Shown: in pieces, positions 55,721 to 63,397 of the stretch
Numbering within the stretch: the stretch's first letter is position 1
Layout: every line of letters begins with the position of its first letter
Origin: Subtercola frigoramans
GTDB lineage: Bacteria > Actinomycetota > Actinomycetes > Actinomycetales > Microbacteriaceae
Length of the DNA: 64,000 nt
Reading direction: 5' to 3'
Assembly: GCF_016907385.1 (NCBI RefSeq)
Contig: NZ_JAFBBU010000001.1
Span: 3,038,001 to 3,102,000, forward strand
Position numbers and translations under genes: made by a program
The notes under the pieces: model-generated
Seen by the model: the letters and a program-made list of their open reading frames with translations, nothing else
Told to the model about the DNA's origin: nothing
The model's database searches: none

Positions 55721-55777
55721 CCACCGAGACGACCCACACCCACCGAGACGACCCACACCCACCGAGACGACCCACAC
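55721..55777 (+). repeat. Three exact 19-bp tandem repeats
   Basis: CCACCGAGACGACCCACAC occurs three times head to tail (55721-55739, 55740-55758, 55759-55777) in the gap between the MoxR and DUF58 genes. The array ends 10 nt before the DUF58 ribosome binding site (GGAAGGAAG). Confidence 0.9.
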
Positions 55778-55794
55778 CAGGAAGGAAGAACACC

Positions 55795-57102
55795 ATGGCG
55801 ATATCAGGGCGTTTCGTGCTGCTGCTGGCGCTCGGCGTTCTGCCGATCGTGGTGCTCGGGCAGGCCTACGGGCTCGCCGCCGAAGGGCTGGTCGGCTGGT
55901 TGCTGCTGACGACGCTGCTCGGCGTCGTCGACCTCGCTCTCGCCGGCTCTCCGCGGCAGCTCACGGCCGAACGCCTTCTGCCGCAGCGGGTCCGTCTCGG
56001 CGAGAGTGTCACGGGCGAGCTGTACCTCACGAACACGGGTCGCCGAATGCTCCGCGGCACCGTGCGCGACGCGTGGCAGCCCTCGGCCGGCGCCGCCACC
56101 ACACGCTCGGCCCTCGTCATTCCGCGGGGTGAACGGCGTCTCGTGAGCATCGAGCTCAGGCCGTTCAGGCGGGGGGAACGCCGGGTGGAGTTCACGAGCA
56201 TCCGGTCATTCGGGCCCCTGGGTCTGTGGGCGCGCCAGGCGACGCTGCGTGTGCCGGGGCGCATCCGGGTACTGCCGCCGTTCACCTCGCGCAAGCATCT
56301 GCCATCGAGGCTGGCGCGGCTGCGTGAACTCGATGGACGAACGAGCCTGATGATCCGGGGGCAGGGTACGGAGTTCGACAGCCTGCGCGAATATGTGCGG
56401 GGCGACGACGTGCGGTCGATTGACTGGCGCGCGACGGCTCGGCGTGACGAGGTCGTCGTTCGAACCTGGCGGCCGGAGCGTGACCGGCGCGTCGTGATCG
56501 TGATCGACACGGGTCGCACCAGCGCTGCGCGAATCGACAACGAGCCGCGTCTCGACACCGCGTTCGAGTCGGCGCTGCTGCTGGCGGCCCTCGCTACGAG
56601 GGCGGGCGACCGGGTGGATGTTCTCGCCTACGACCGGCGGACGCGCGCGCGCGTGCAGGGCGCCGTCGGACCCGAACTGTTGTCGCGTATGGTCGACGCT
56701 CTCGCCACGGTCGACCCCGAACTTCTCGAGATGGACTGGAGCGCGATCCCGGCCCGCGTGCGCGAGATCACGAACCAGAGGGCGCTGGTGGTACTGCTGA
56801 CCTCGGCCGAGACGCCCGGGTCGTCGCAGGGGCTGCTTGCCGTGCTGCCGCAGCTGACCCAGCGGCACACGGTTCTCGTAGCGTCGGTCTCCGACCCGGA
56901 GACATTCGCGCGCACCGCCCGGCTCGGCTCGCGCGACGAGGTGTACACAGCGGCGGCGGCCGAGCGTGCGCTGCTTGACGTCGCCCGCGTCTCGGCCGCG
57001 CTCCGGCAGCAGGGTGCCGACGTCGTCACGGGCTCCCCCGCCGACCTGCCCCCCGCCGTTGCAGACCGCTACCTCGCCCTCAAAGCCGCCGGCCGCCTCT
57101 AA
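55795..57102 (+). CDS. DUF58 domain protein (VWA-like)
   Basis: 435 aa. Two membrane segments at the N-terminus (about 5-25 and 32-48), then a soluble part with the DUF58 signature RGDDVRSIDWRATARR (about residues 200-215) followed by a VWA-like domain beginning RRVVIVIDTGRTS with the metal-site Asp. GGAAGG lies 7-12 nt before the ATG at 55795. DUF58 proteins are the usual partners of MoxR ATPases. Its 3' end converges on the spoIIM-like gene with a 14-bp stem between them. Confidence 0.9.
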   Translation: MAISGRFVLLLALGVLPIVVLGQAYGLAAEGLVGWLLLTTLLGVVDLALAGSPRQLTAERLLPQRVRLGESVTGELYLTNTGRRMLRGTVRDAWQPSAGAATTRSALVIPRGERRLVSIELRPFRRGERRVEFTSIRSFGPLGLWARQATLRVPGRIRVLPPFTSRKHLPSRLARLRELDGRTSLMIRGQGTEFDSLREYVRGDDVRSIDWRATARRDEVVVRTWRPERDRRVVIVIDTGRTSAARIDNEPRLDTAFESALLLAALATRAGDRVDVLAYDRRTRARVQGAVGPELLSRMVDALATVDPELLEMDWSAIPARVREITNQRALVVLLTSAETPGSSQGLLAVLPQLTQRHTVLVASVSDPETFARTARLGSRDEVYTAAAAERALLDVARVSAALRQQGADVVTGSPADLPPAVADRYLALKAAGRL

Positions 57103-57113
57103 CCCCCGGGCCC

Positions 57114-57176
57114 AATCGACTTGCCCCAAAGTTTCTGTCTGTGCGGCGGTCACCGACGGAACGGGGAAAGTCGATT
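57114..57176. terminator. Bidirectional hairpin between DUF58 and SpoIIM genes
   Basis: AATCGACTTGCCCC (57114-57127) pairs with GGGGAAAGTCGATT (57163-57176), 13 of 14 positions, around a 35-nt loop. It lies between two convergent genes and is the only candidate terminator there. Confidence 0.55.
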
Positions 57177-57182
57177 TCGAAG

Positions 57183-58178
57183 CTAGGCGGCCACGAGACG
57201 CTTGGCCCCGGCATCGAAGTCGGCGAGGTCGCCCGTTGCGCCCGCGCGGACGGCCCGGCCGCCGACGAACAGCATGTAGAACAGGAACGCGGCGAGTGCA
57301 ACGGCCCCGATGCCGATCTTCACCGGCCACGGCCAGGGCTGCGGGGTGACGAACCCCTCGATCACGCCGGAGACCAGCAGCACGAACACGAGCCCGATCG
57401 CCACCGTGAACAGGGCGCGCCCGTCTTCGGCGAGCGCCTGACCCCGGGTGCGAGGGCCAGGAGCGATCCACGCCCAGAAGATGCGGAGCCCGGCGGCGGC
57501 CCCCACGAAGATCGCCGTGAGTTCGAGCATCCCGTGCGGAAGGATGTACTGGAAGAACACGTCGGCGTGCCCGTAGTGGAACAGGACAGCGGCGTTCACG
57601 CCGAGGTTGATCGCGTTCTGCAGCAACAGGTACGGCACGTAGACGCCCACGATGCCGAACGCGACACACTGCGCGGTGATCCAGGCATTGTTCGTCCAGA
57701 CCTGGCCGGTGAAGGAGGCCGCCGGGTTGTCGGAGTAGTAGTTGACGAAGTCCTGCTCTGCGACCTTGCGGAGCTGGTCATCCGTACCGAAGTTGGCGAG
57801 CACCTGCGGGTCGTTCAGCGCCCACACCGCGTAGAGCGTGCTCACGGCGAGCGTCGCCAGCGCCACCACGAGCACGAGCCAGCGGATGCGATAGAGCGCG
57901 GCCGGCAACTGCAGGGCGAAGAACGCCGGCACCTGGGCGAGCACGTTCGGGCTGGCCCCGGTGAACCGCAGCCGGGCACGCGAGAGCGACACCGACAGCC
58001 GGTCGCCGACAGCCGTCGAACCCGCCGAGGTGGTGAGGGCCGAGAGCTGCGAAGCCCCGGCCTGGTAGCGCTCGATCAGCTCGTCTGCCTCGGCACCGCT
58101 CGGGTTCCGGAGTCGGCCGAGTTCATCGAGGCGATTCCATTCGCCCCGATGCGCTGCTGAGTATGCGTCAAGATCCAT
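57183..58178 (-). CDS. SpoIIM/DUF95 family membrane protein
   Basis: 331 aa from the ATG at 58178 (MDLDAYSAAHRGEWNRLDEL). A 90-residue cytosolic lead is followed by about five to six membrane segments; the family core is INLGVNAAVLFHYGHADVFFQYILPHGMLELTAIF. Named after a Bacillus sporulation protein, but this organism shows no other sporulation gene here and the family is common in non-sporulating actinobacteria, next to RDD and MoxR-DUF58 genes. It diverges from the RDD gene. Confidence 0.88.
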   Translation of the reverse strand: MDLDAYSAAHRGEWNRLDELGRLRNPSGAEADELIERYQAGASQLSALTTSAGSTAVGDRLSVSLSRARLRFTGASPNVLAQVPAFFALQLPAALYRIRWLVLVVALATLAVSTLYAVWALNDPQVLANFGTDDQLRKVAEQDFVNYYSDNPAASFTGQVWTNNAWITAQCVAFGIVGVYVPYLLLQNAINLGVNAAVLFHYGHADVFFQYILPHGMLELTAIFVGAAAGLRIFWAWIAPGPRTRGQALAEDGRALFTVAIGLVFVLLVSGVIEGFVTPQPWPWPVKIGIGAVALAAFLFYMLFVGGRAVRAGATGDLADFDAGAKRLVAA

Positions 58179-58195
58179 CTGCTTAGATGATAGCC

Positions 58196-59059
58196 ATGGC
58201 TGAGCCACTTCTCGCCCCCATCGGAGCGACACACTCCCTCGAGCACAACGATGCGCTCCTCGTCACGGGCGAGGCCGTGGCGCTCGACGTGCGACCCACC
58301 AGCTTCATCCTGCGTGCGGCCGGCACCATGATCGACGTCGTGTTTTCCGTCGGCCTGTTCATCGGGGCCGTGTTCCTCGTCAGCTTCTGGCAGGCCTCGA
58401 CCGGCGCCGACGATGCCATCACCCAGGCCGCCATCGTGACCAGCCTGGTATTCTGCATCGTGGTCGTGCCGACGGTGGTCGAGACGCTGATGAAGGGCCG
58501 TTCGCTCGGCAGGCTCGCTGTGGGGGCGCGGATCGTGCGCGATGACGGTGGCGCAGCATCCTTTCGCCACGCTTTCATCAGGGCGCTCACGGGAGTGCTC
58601 GAGATCTACTTCACCCTGGGCGGCCTCGCCGTGATCGTCGGGCTGTTGAACCCCCGGTCGAAGCGCCTCGGTGACCTGCTGGCGGGCACGTACAGCCAGC
58701 ACGAGCGGGTGCCGAAGGTGGTCTCGCAGGCCGCGCCGATGCCACCGCCGCTCTACGGCTGGGCGCACGTGGCCGATGTGGCGAAACTGCCCGACCGGCT
58801 TTCGCGGCGTATCGCGCAGTTCCTCGCCGAGGCGAACCACATGACTCCGGATGCCCGGCAGCGCCACGCCGCAGCCCTGATGTTCGAAGCGGCGCCGTAC
58901 GTGTCGCCCGTGCCTCCGGTGCCGCCCGAGCTGCTGTTGCTCGGCATCGCGGCTCTCCGTCGCGACAGGGAGACCGCTGCCCTGCACCTCGAGTCGGCGC
59001 GCCTGGCACGCCTGTCGCCGCTGCTCACGGGCCTCCCCCACGGCTACCCCCGCCGCTAG
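58196..59059 (+). CDS. RDD family membrane protein
   Basis: 287 aa from the ATG at 58196 (another ATG lies 3 codons earlier). The RDD domain with three membrane segments covers about residues 25-170; the family's first Arg-Asp-Asp positions are represented by LRAAGTMIDVVFS, and GRSLGRLAVGARIV is the conserved loop. The C-terminal 110 residues are soluble, with Pro-rich PPVPPELL. Proteins of this type are suspected transporters or anchors. It diverges from the spoIIM-like gene and completes the MoxR-type gene set. Confidence 0.87.
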   Translation: MAEPLLAPIGATHSLEHNDALLVTGEAVALDVRPTSFILRAAGTMIDVVFSVGLFIGAVFLVSFWQASTGADDAITQAAIVTSLVFCIVVVPTVVETLMKGRSLGRLAVGARIVRDDGGAASFRHAFIRALTGVLEIYFTLGGLAVIVGLLNPRSKRLGDLLAGTYSQHERVPKVVSQAAPMPPPLYGWAHVADVAKLPDRLSRRIAQFLAEANHMTPDARQRHAAALMFEAAPYVSPVPPVPPELLLLGIAALRRDRETAALHLESARLARLSPLLTGLPHGYPRR

Positions 59060-59091
59060 CATGCTCCCCGGCAGCTGGTGGGCGACGCGAA

Positions 59092-59238
59092 CTGACGCGA
59101 AACGCCCCTCGCTCGCCCCCGATTGGGCGGTTGGCGTCATCTCGACAGCGCGTGCGCCAACGCGCTACTCCGCTCACTACAGCGACTTTCTCATTTGCGC
59201 AGGGTTTCGCCGAATCCGTTGCGCCGTCGGGCAACAAG
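59092..59238. repeat. Left copy of the direct repeat flanking the surface-protein gene
   Basis: Closely similar to 60955-61065, with an extra 30-odd bases in the middle. Shared blocks: CGAAACGCCCCTCG, CCCGATTGGGCGG, GGCGTCATCTCGA, GCGACTTTC and TTTGCGCAGGGTTTCG. The first half forms an imperfect hairpin (TGACGC...CGCCC with GGGCG...GCGTCA). Confidence 0.8.
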
Positions 59239-59294
59239 ATGCCGTAGCGATACGCAAAAAATAGGTGAGGTTTGCTCTTTTTACAGTTGTGAGC

Positions 59295-59307
59295 TAGTTT
59301 CATTTTC
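59295..59307 (+). promoter_or_regulatory. -10 element TAGTTT, probable leaderless surface-protein start
   Basis: TAGTTT (59295-59300) is followed by 7 nt and the ATG at 59308 in an unusually AT-rich patch (about 59255-59307); no ribosome binding site. Confidence 0.5.
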
Positions 59308-60804
59308 ATGACGAAGTCTCGAATCCCCCGCCGCCTCTGCTTCGCTGCAGCCGTAACAGGCATGGTCGCGTGCCTGGCGTTGGTATCGCCACAGACGGCG
59401 CAGGCCTTCACCGGGCCGGTGGCGGTCGGCAACAAGCCCGTTGCGGTGGGGATCGACTCCGTCAATCACCGGGTGTTCGTGACGAACAGCACCAACTCGG
59501 TGTCGTTCTTAGACGGGAATAGTGCGACGCCGACCGCCGTGAACGTGATGGTTGGTGCCCCACAGAGCGGTATCGCCGTCGACTCGGCCGCGCATCTGGC
59601 CTTTGTGACTCTTCCGAACCAGAACAAGGTGGCCGTGATCGATACGGCTGCGGCGACGCCTGCACTGATCCGCGACGTAGCCGTCGGGTCCTTTCCGACC
59701 GGTATAGCGATCGACCCGTCCACGCACCTCGTCTTCGTCGCCAACAGCGCTTCAGCGAATGTTTCGCGATTCGATGGAACAACGACCACTCCCACAGTCT
59801 CGACCATCGGCGTGGGGGCGGTTCCATTGGGGATTGGTATCGACACAGTGAGCCACACCGTCTTCGTGTCCAACACGAACGGCGACTCAGTCACAACGTT
59901 CACCAGCCTCGATGGACTTGTCACTCGATCGACAATCCCGGTCGGTCCCGGTGTCGGTGCGGTTGCGGTCGACAGCCCGTCTCATTCGGTGTTCGTCTCG
60001 AACACCGGCGGCTCCGCCGTGTATCGATTCGACGACTCGATTCCGAATCCCACGCCAACAACGGTGGCTGTGGGACTGCACCCGCAGGGAATATCCGTCG
60101 ATGAGGCGAGCGGTACCGTCTACGTCTCAAACCTCGATGAAGACAGCGTCTCGCACTTCGACGCGGGGGCGACCGGCACGCCGAAGGTGACCACTGAAGC
60201 AGTCGGTGGATCAGGTCCGCTCGGACTAGCCGTCGACAGCAGCACGAGCACGATCTACGCGGCGCTCAGTAAGGGCACAGCCGTCGCTCGACTCGGAGCT
60301 GTCACTCCGCAGGCACCCTCGATCACGTCAGGCAACCCACCCGCTGCAACAGTGGGCGCACCCTACTCATTCACTTTCACCGCGACCGGCAGGCCCGTTC
60401 CCACCATCAGCGTGACGGGAACAATTCCACCCGGCCTCGCCTTCGATTCGGTAACCGACGTCCTCTCCGGCACACCGACTGCCGCCGGCTCCTACACGAT
60501 TGCTGTATCGGCGAGCAGCTTGGCGGGCACAACGGACAGCATCCATTACATTCTCACAGCGAATCTCCCGACGCCGACGCCGATACCCTCGCCCACCAGC
60601 ACCGCCACTGCTACACCGACCAGCGTGACCGCCGGCGGCAGCCTGCCGGGCGGAAAGGCCCAGCTCGCCCACACCGGCGCTGACGAACCGCTCCGCGGAG
60701 TGCTGGCAGCGAGTGCGCTCGGGCTTCTCGCTGCCGGAGCTGCCAGCGCGCTGCTCGTCACGCGTCGTCGACGCACAACGGGAACCCCCGGCGCACGCCG
60801 CTGA
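59308..60804 (+). CDS. Beta-propeller surface protein with LAHTG sorting signal
   Basis: 498 aa secreted protein. Signal peptide to about residue 33 (MTKSRIPRRLCFAAAVTGMV then ...TAQA). Residues 34-330 contain about six repeats of roughly 45 residues of the YVTN/NHL propeller type, each with a phrase like VAVGIDSVNHRVFVTNS or GIAIDPSTHLVFVANS. An Ig-like putative-adhesin domain follows (about 335-420: PPAATVGAPYSFTFTATG, LSGTPTAAGSYTIAV). A Thr/Pro-rich stalk leads to LAHTG at about 453-457, a hydrophobic helix and RRRR: a sorting signal of the LAxTG (sortase E) type. It is probably anchored to peptidoglycan. No sortase gene lies in the window. Base use is slightly less GC-rich than its neighbours. 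Confidence 0.85.
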   Translation: MTKSRIPRRLCFAAAVTGMVACLALVSPQTAQAFTGPVAVGNKPVAVGIDSVNHRVFVTNSTNSVSFLDGNSATPTAVNVMVGAPQSGIAVDSAAHLAFVTLPNQNKVAVIDTAAATPALIRDVAVGSFPTGIAIDPSTHLVFVANSASANVSRFDGTTTTPTVSTIGVGAVPLGIGIDTVSHTVFVSNTNGDSVTTFTSLDGLVTRSTIPVGPGVGAVAVDSPSHSVFVSNTGGSAVYRFDDSIPNPTPTTVAVGLHPQGISVDEASGTVYVSNLDEDSVSHFDAGATGTPKVTTEAVGGSGPLGLAVDSSTSTIYAALSKGTAVARLGAVTPQAPSITSGNPPAATVGAPYSFTFTATGRPVPTISVTGTIPPGLAFDSVTDVLSGTPTAAGSYTIAVSASSLAGTTDSIHYILTANLPTPTPIPSPTSTATATPTSVTAGGSLPGGKAQLAHTGADEPLRGVLAASALGLLAAGAASALLVTRRRRTTGTPGARR

Positions 60805-61116
60805 CTTTCGCCTAGGGGCGGTTGTCGACGAGTATCGCTCGACCCCACGCTCGCGGCTGCATCGACTCCCGGCTCTGTCGGTCTTCGCCCGAAACACCGA
60901 CAGATTCGGGAAACTCGATGTCCTGGAGCCGGAAGCGTGTCGACGACGCGAGACGCCACGAAACGCCCCTCGCGCGCTCCCGATTGGGCGGATGGCGTCA
61001 TCTCGATAGCGTCGACTTTCCCGTTTGCGCAGGGTTTCGGCGAATTTCTTGCACCTTCGGGCAACTCGATCGCGGGATGCCCGGGGGCTCGAGCTCTCCC
61101 CCGGGGGCGACTCGGG
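60805..61116. other. Gene-free stretch holding the right copy of the flanking repeat
   Basis: 312 bp between the surface-protein stop and the DUF3499 stop. Bases about 60955-61065 repeat the sequence upstream of the surface-protein gene (59092-59238). The rest shows no coding signal or RNA I can recognise. Confidence 0.6.
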
Positions 61117-61329
61117 CTAGAAGTCGGTGCCGACCGTGGTGTAGCGCACGATCTGCCAGCCCTGGGGGGCCGAGAGCTTCTCGGTGTGCTTCGCGCACAG
61201 GTCGTAACTGTGCGGTTCGTGCTGGAAGCTGAGGGGGCCGAGAACCGCGATGGAGTCGGCGTAGACGTAGGTGAACGTCGAGACGGCTTCGCCCTGGCAG
61301 GTGATGCGCGAGCAGGTTCTGGTGGTCAT
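61117..61329 (-). CDS. DUF3499 family protein
   Basis: 70 aa. Short conserved actinobacterial protein with cysteines in TRTCSRITCQG and SYDLCAKH plus a His (HSYDLCAKHTEKL), an arrangement that could bind zinc; GPLSFQHEPHSYDLC and PQGWQIVRY are the family's conserved parts. Role unknown. Divergent from the metallopeptidase-family gene, the usual arrangement in actinobacteria. The ATG at 61329 has TAGTCT 7 nt upstream. A longer frame to 61336 in another phase is a shadow. Confidence 0.9.
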   Translation of the reverse strand: MTTRTCSRITCQGEAVSTFTYVYADSIAVLGPLSFQHEPHSYDLCAKHTEKLSAPQGWQIVRYTTVGTDF

Positions 61330-61342
61330 CCATCACAGACTA
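61330..61342 (-). promoter_or_regulatory. -10 element TAGTCT, probable leaderless DUF3499 start
   Basis: Minus-strand TAGTCT (61342-61337), GTGATGG, then ATG at 61329. Confidence 0.5.
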
Positions 61343-61378
61343 TGCATGAGAGGGTGAACGGCTCGACTGGGCGCGCCG

Positions 61379-61390
61379 TAAGCTTGCTCT
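61379..61390 (+). promoter_or_regulatory. -10 element TAAGCT, probable leaderless start
   Basis: TAAGCT (61379-61384), 6 nt, then ATG at 61391 of the metallopeptidase-family gene; no ribosome binding site. Confidence 0.45.
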
Positions 61391-61831
61391 ATGCCACGTT
61401 CACGGCGGAACACCGGAGCCAAAACTTCGCGCTACCGATACCGCAACCGCCACGGCCGCACTCTGCGGTCGTCGGTCACGGGGCCGCATCTGCCGCCGCT
61501 TCGCACGCGGATCGACCTCTTCGAGATGACCGTGGCGTCAACCGCCGACTACCTCAAGGGCGTCTGGCCAGAAGAGCTCGCCGACGTGATCTTCGAGATC
61601 GGCGCCGTGCCCCTGGGGATGCCTGCTGAGGGCGCCCCAGTGGAGCGGTGGAAGGTGATCGGCAATCGCATCATTCTGTTTCGGCTGCCGATCCAACGGC
61701 TCACCAAGCTGCACCGCGACGACGAGCTGCACAAACGCATGGTGATCGAGAGCTGCGTGTTCCGCGGCGTGGCCGAGTATCTCGGCAAAGACCCCTGGGA
61801 CCTGGCACCGGACCGGTACCGGCACTTCTGA
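61391..61831 (+). CDS. Metallopeptidase family protein (DUF1025-like), zinc motif absent
   Basis: 146 aa. A basic, Arg-rich N-terminus (MPRSRRNTGAKTSRYRYRNRHGR) precedes the zincin-like domain (YLKGVWPEELADVIFEIGAVP, RLPIQRLT, DDELHKRMVIESCVFRGVAEYLG). In family members with the metalloprotease signature this last helix has HExxH; here it reads VIESCVFRGVAEYL, with no histidine pair, so protease activity is doubtful. The divergent DUF3499 partner supports the assignment to the family. Confidence 0.82.
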   Translation: MPRSRRNTGAKTSRYRYRNRHGRTLRSSVTGPHLPPLRTRIDLFEMTVASTADYLKGVWPEELADVIFEIGAVPLGMPAEGAPVERWKVIGNRIILFRLPIQRLTKLHRDDELHKRMVIESCVFRGVAEYLGKDPWDLAPDRYRHF

Positions 61832-61906
61832 GCCCCGGGCGCGGCTCATCTCGGCGAGAGCTGCCGTCTGAGTCGCAAGCGCGGGTCGAGCAGGTGGGGT
61901 GGGAGA

Positions 61907-61952
61907 GCGGGTTTCGATACGGCCGCTTCGCGGCCTACTCAACCGGCGACGG
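61907..61952. repeat. REP-like palindrome (copy e)
   Basis: GGTTTCGATACGGCCGC-ttc-GCGGCCTACTCAACCGGCG, a single copy of the dispersed element with a 6-bp perfect inner stem, between the convergent metallopeptidase-family and DUF5719 genes. Confidence 0.78.
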
Positions 61953-61957
61953 GCGCC

Positions 61958-63397
61958 CTACCCGCGGTAGAGCGTGATCGGCGACGCCAGGGGGCTTGCA
62001 GGGCTGACGGCGAACGCCGAGATGAGTCCATCTCCGAGGTATCCCACCGACGCCGTGAGCGGTGCGGACGTGGCGACGGTATACGTCGTCGCGTTCGACA
62101 GCGGCACGCCCGTGGCACTGCCTGCCGCGACCGTCAGGGTCTGCGGTGCACCGCCGGCGTTCGGGGTGACGGTGACCGCACCATCCGTGCCACCGGTGTT
62201 CACGAGTTGGAGCTTCGGATTCGGGCCTTCGGCCGTGGTGAAGACGAACGAACCGGCGAGCAGAGGGCTCGACTGGTACCAGGCATAGTCGACGCCGCCG
62301 CTGACGACGGCCGAGCGGGCTCCCGCGACGATGGGCTGGTCAGAGCTCACTGTGACGGCGTAGGTGTCGTCGGTGAGCGAGGGGAACGGGAACTCCGTCA
62401 CGATGCCGCCGGTCGCGCTGTAGTTCACGGTGGCGTCCGCGACGCCGAGCGTCTCACTCCTGAGGGTGACAGTGAGCGTCGCCGATTCCGCACCGGGTAC
62501 GTAGACCCGAAGCGTGGCCGGCAGGTCACTCGAGGCCGGGTCGGTCGCCCGTTCGGCGATGGCGCTCGTGCTCACCACCTGGACACCGGAGATCGTCTGG
62601 GTCAGCGCTGGACCAGAGGTGGGGCCGACCACATCGATACCGCCGGGAGTCAGCAACCGTACAACGCTCGATTGCAGAGACGCGAGCACGCTGCCCCCGG
62701 CGCTGGTGACATGGATGACCGGCGAAACCAGATTCGGAGCAAACCCTGCAAGCGACAGAGCCCGCTGCGAGTGCGGCTGCACGATGATGCCGCTCGTACC
62801 CGGCGCACTCACCAGCCCGGTCTCGCCGAAGATGCCGAGGGTGACAGTCGCCAGCACATCGCTCGGATTGCTCAGCAGGACGAAGCTCGTGCGCCCGGTT
62901 GTTGTCGCGCCGGCCACCAGCCAGCTGTCGGGAGCTGCTTCGGCGCACTCCGTGCTCGCCAGTCCAACGAGGTCGTTCTCGGAGACCTGCACCGACTGGC
63001 TGCCCGCCAACAGGGTGCCGTCGGCGCCCGTCGCAGTGAGGCTTGTGGGCAGAGCTCCCCCGGGGCGTGAATCGGGCGTCTCGAGCTCAGACGTGGTGAT
63101 GCCGGTCGAGCTCGGGTCTGCGCCGGCCTGCAGTACCGGGGCGCCAACGGAGACGAGCGAGGGGGAACCCTGGGCGCGGTCCGCAGTGGCGCTGCCGTCG
63201 ATCTGCACCGCGGGGCCAGGGCAGACCCGCGTCTGGTCGGAGGCCTCCGGCGTCACCGTCACACTCGGCACTCCCGCAGCGTACTGTGGCAAGTCGAGGA
63301 ACGCGGCCGAGGCGACCGTCGCCACCCCGAGCGCGAGCACCACCACGCTGGTCACGAGCCGCACGCTGGTGCGGGCGACGGATGATCTACTCGCCAC
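61958..63397 (-). CDS. DUF5719 family exported or membrane-anchored protein
   Basis: 479 aa from the GTG at 63397, with GAGGAGG 6 nt upstream; the gene overlaps the upstream stop by 11 bp. A basic start (VASRSSVARTSVRL) and one hydrophobic segment (about residues 14-36: VTSVVVLALGVATVASAAFL) form a signal anchor. The remainder is a beta-rich, Ser/Thr/Val-rich extracellular part with repeated phrases such as FVLLSNPSDVLATVTLGIFG and LQLVNTGGTDGAVTVTPNAGG, plus three or so cysteines. In actinobacteria these proteins are encoded just after a large glycosyltransferase-type gene; role unknown, probably in the cell envelope. Confidence 0.82.
   Translation of the reverse strand: MASRSSVARTSVRLVTSVVVLALGVATVASAAFLDLPQYAAGVPSVTVTPEASDQTRVCPGPAVQIDGSATADRAQGSPSLVSVGAPVLQAGADPSSTGITTSELETPDSRPGGALPTSLTATGADGTLLAGSQSVQVSENDLVGLASTECAEAAPDSWLVAGATTTGRTSFVLLSNPSDVLATVTLGIFGETGLVSAPGTSGIIVQPHSQRALSLAGFAPNLVSPVIHVTSAGGSVLASLQSSVVRLLTPGGIDVVGPTSGPALTQTISGVQVVSTSAIAERATDPASSDLPATLRVYVPGAESATLTVTLRSETLGVADATVNYSATGGIVTEFPFPSLTDDTYAVTVSSDQPIVAGARSAVVSGGVDYAWYQSSPLLAGSFVFTTAEGPNPKLQLVNTGGTDGAVTVTPNAGGAPQTLTVAAGSATGVPLSNATTYTVATSAPLTASVGYLGDGLISAFAVSPASPLASPITLYRG

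Noticed and set aside
55721..55777. CRISPR-like array
   Set aside because: The 19-bp units are directly abutting with no spacers, and no cas gene is present.
57183..58178. Evidence of endospore formation from the SpoIIM-family gene
   Set aside because: The family is widespread in non-sporulating actinobacteria and no other sporulation gene lies in the window.
59025..59465. Minus-strand 146-codon frame overlapping the surface-protein start
   Set aside because: Its similarity to a minus-strand frame at 60546-61064 comes from the direct repeat itself; both frames run antisense into real genes and have no start signals.
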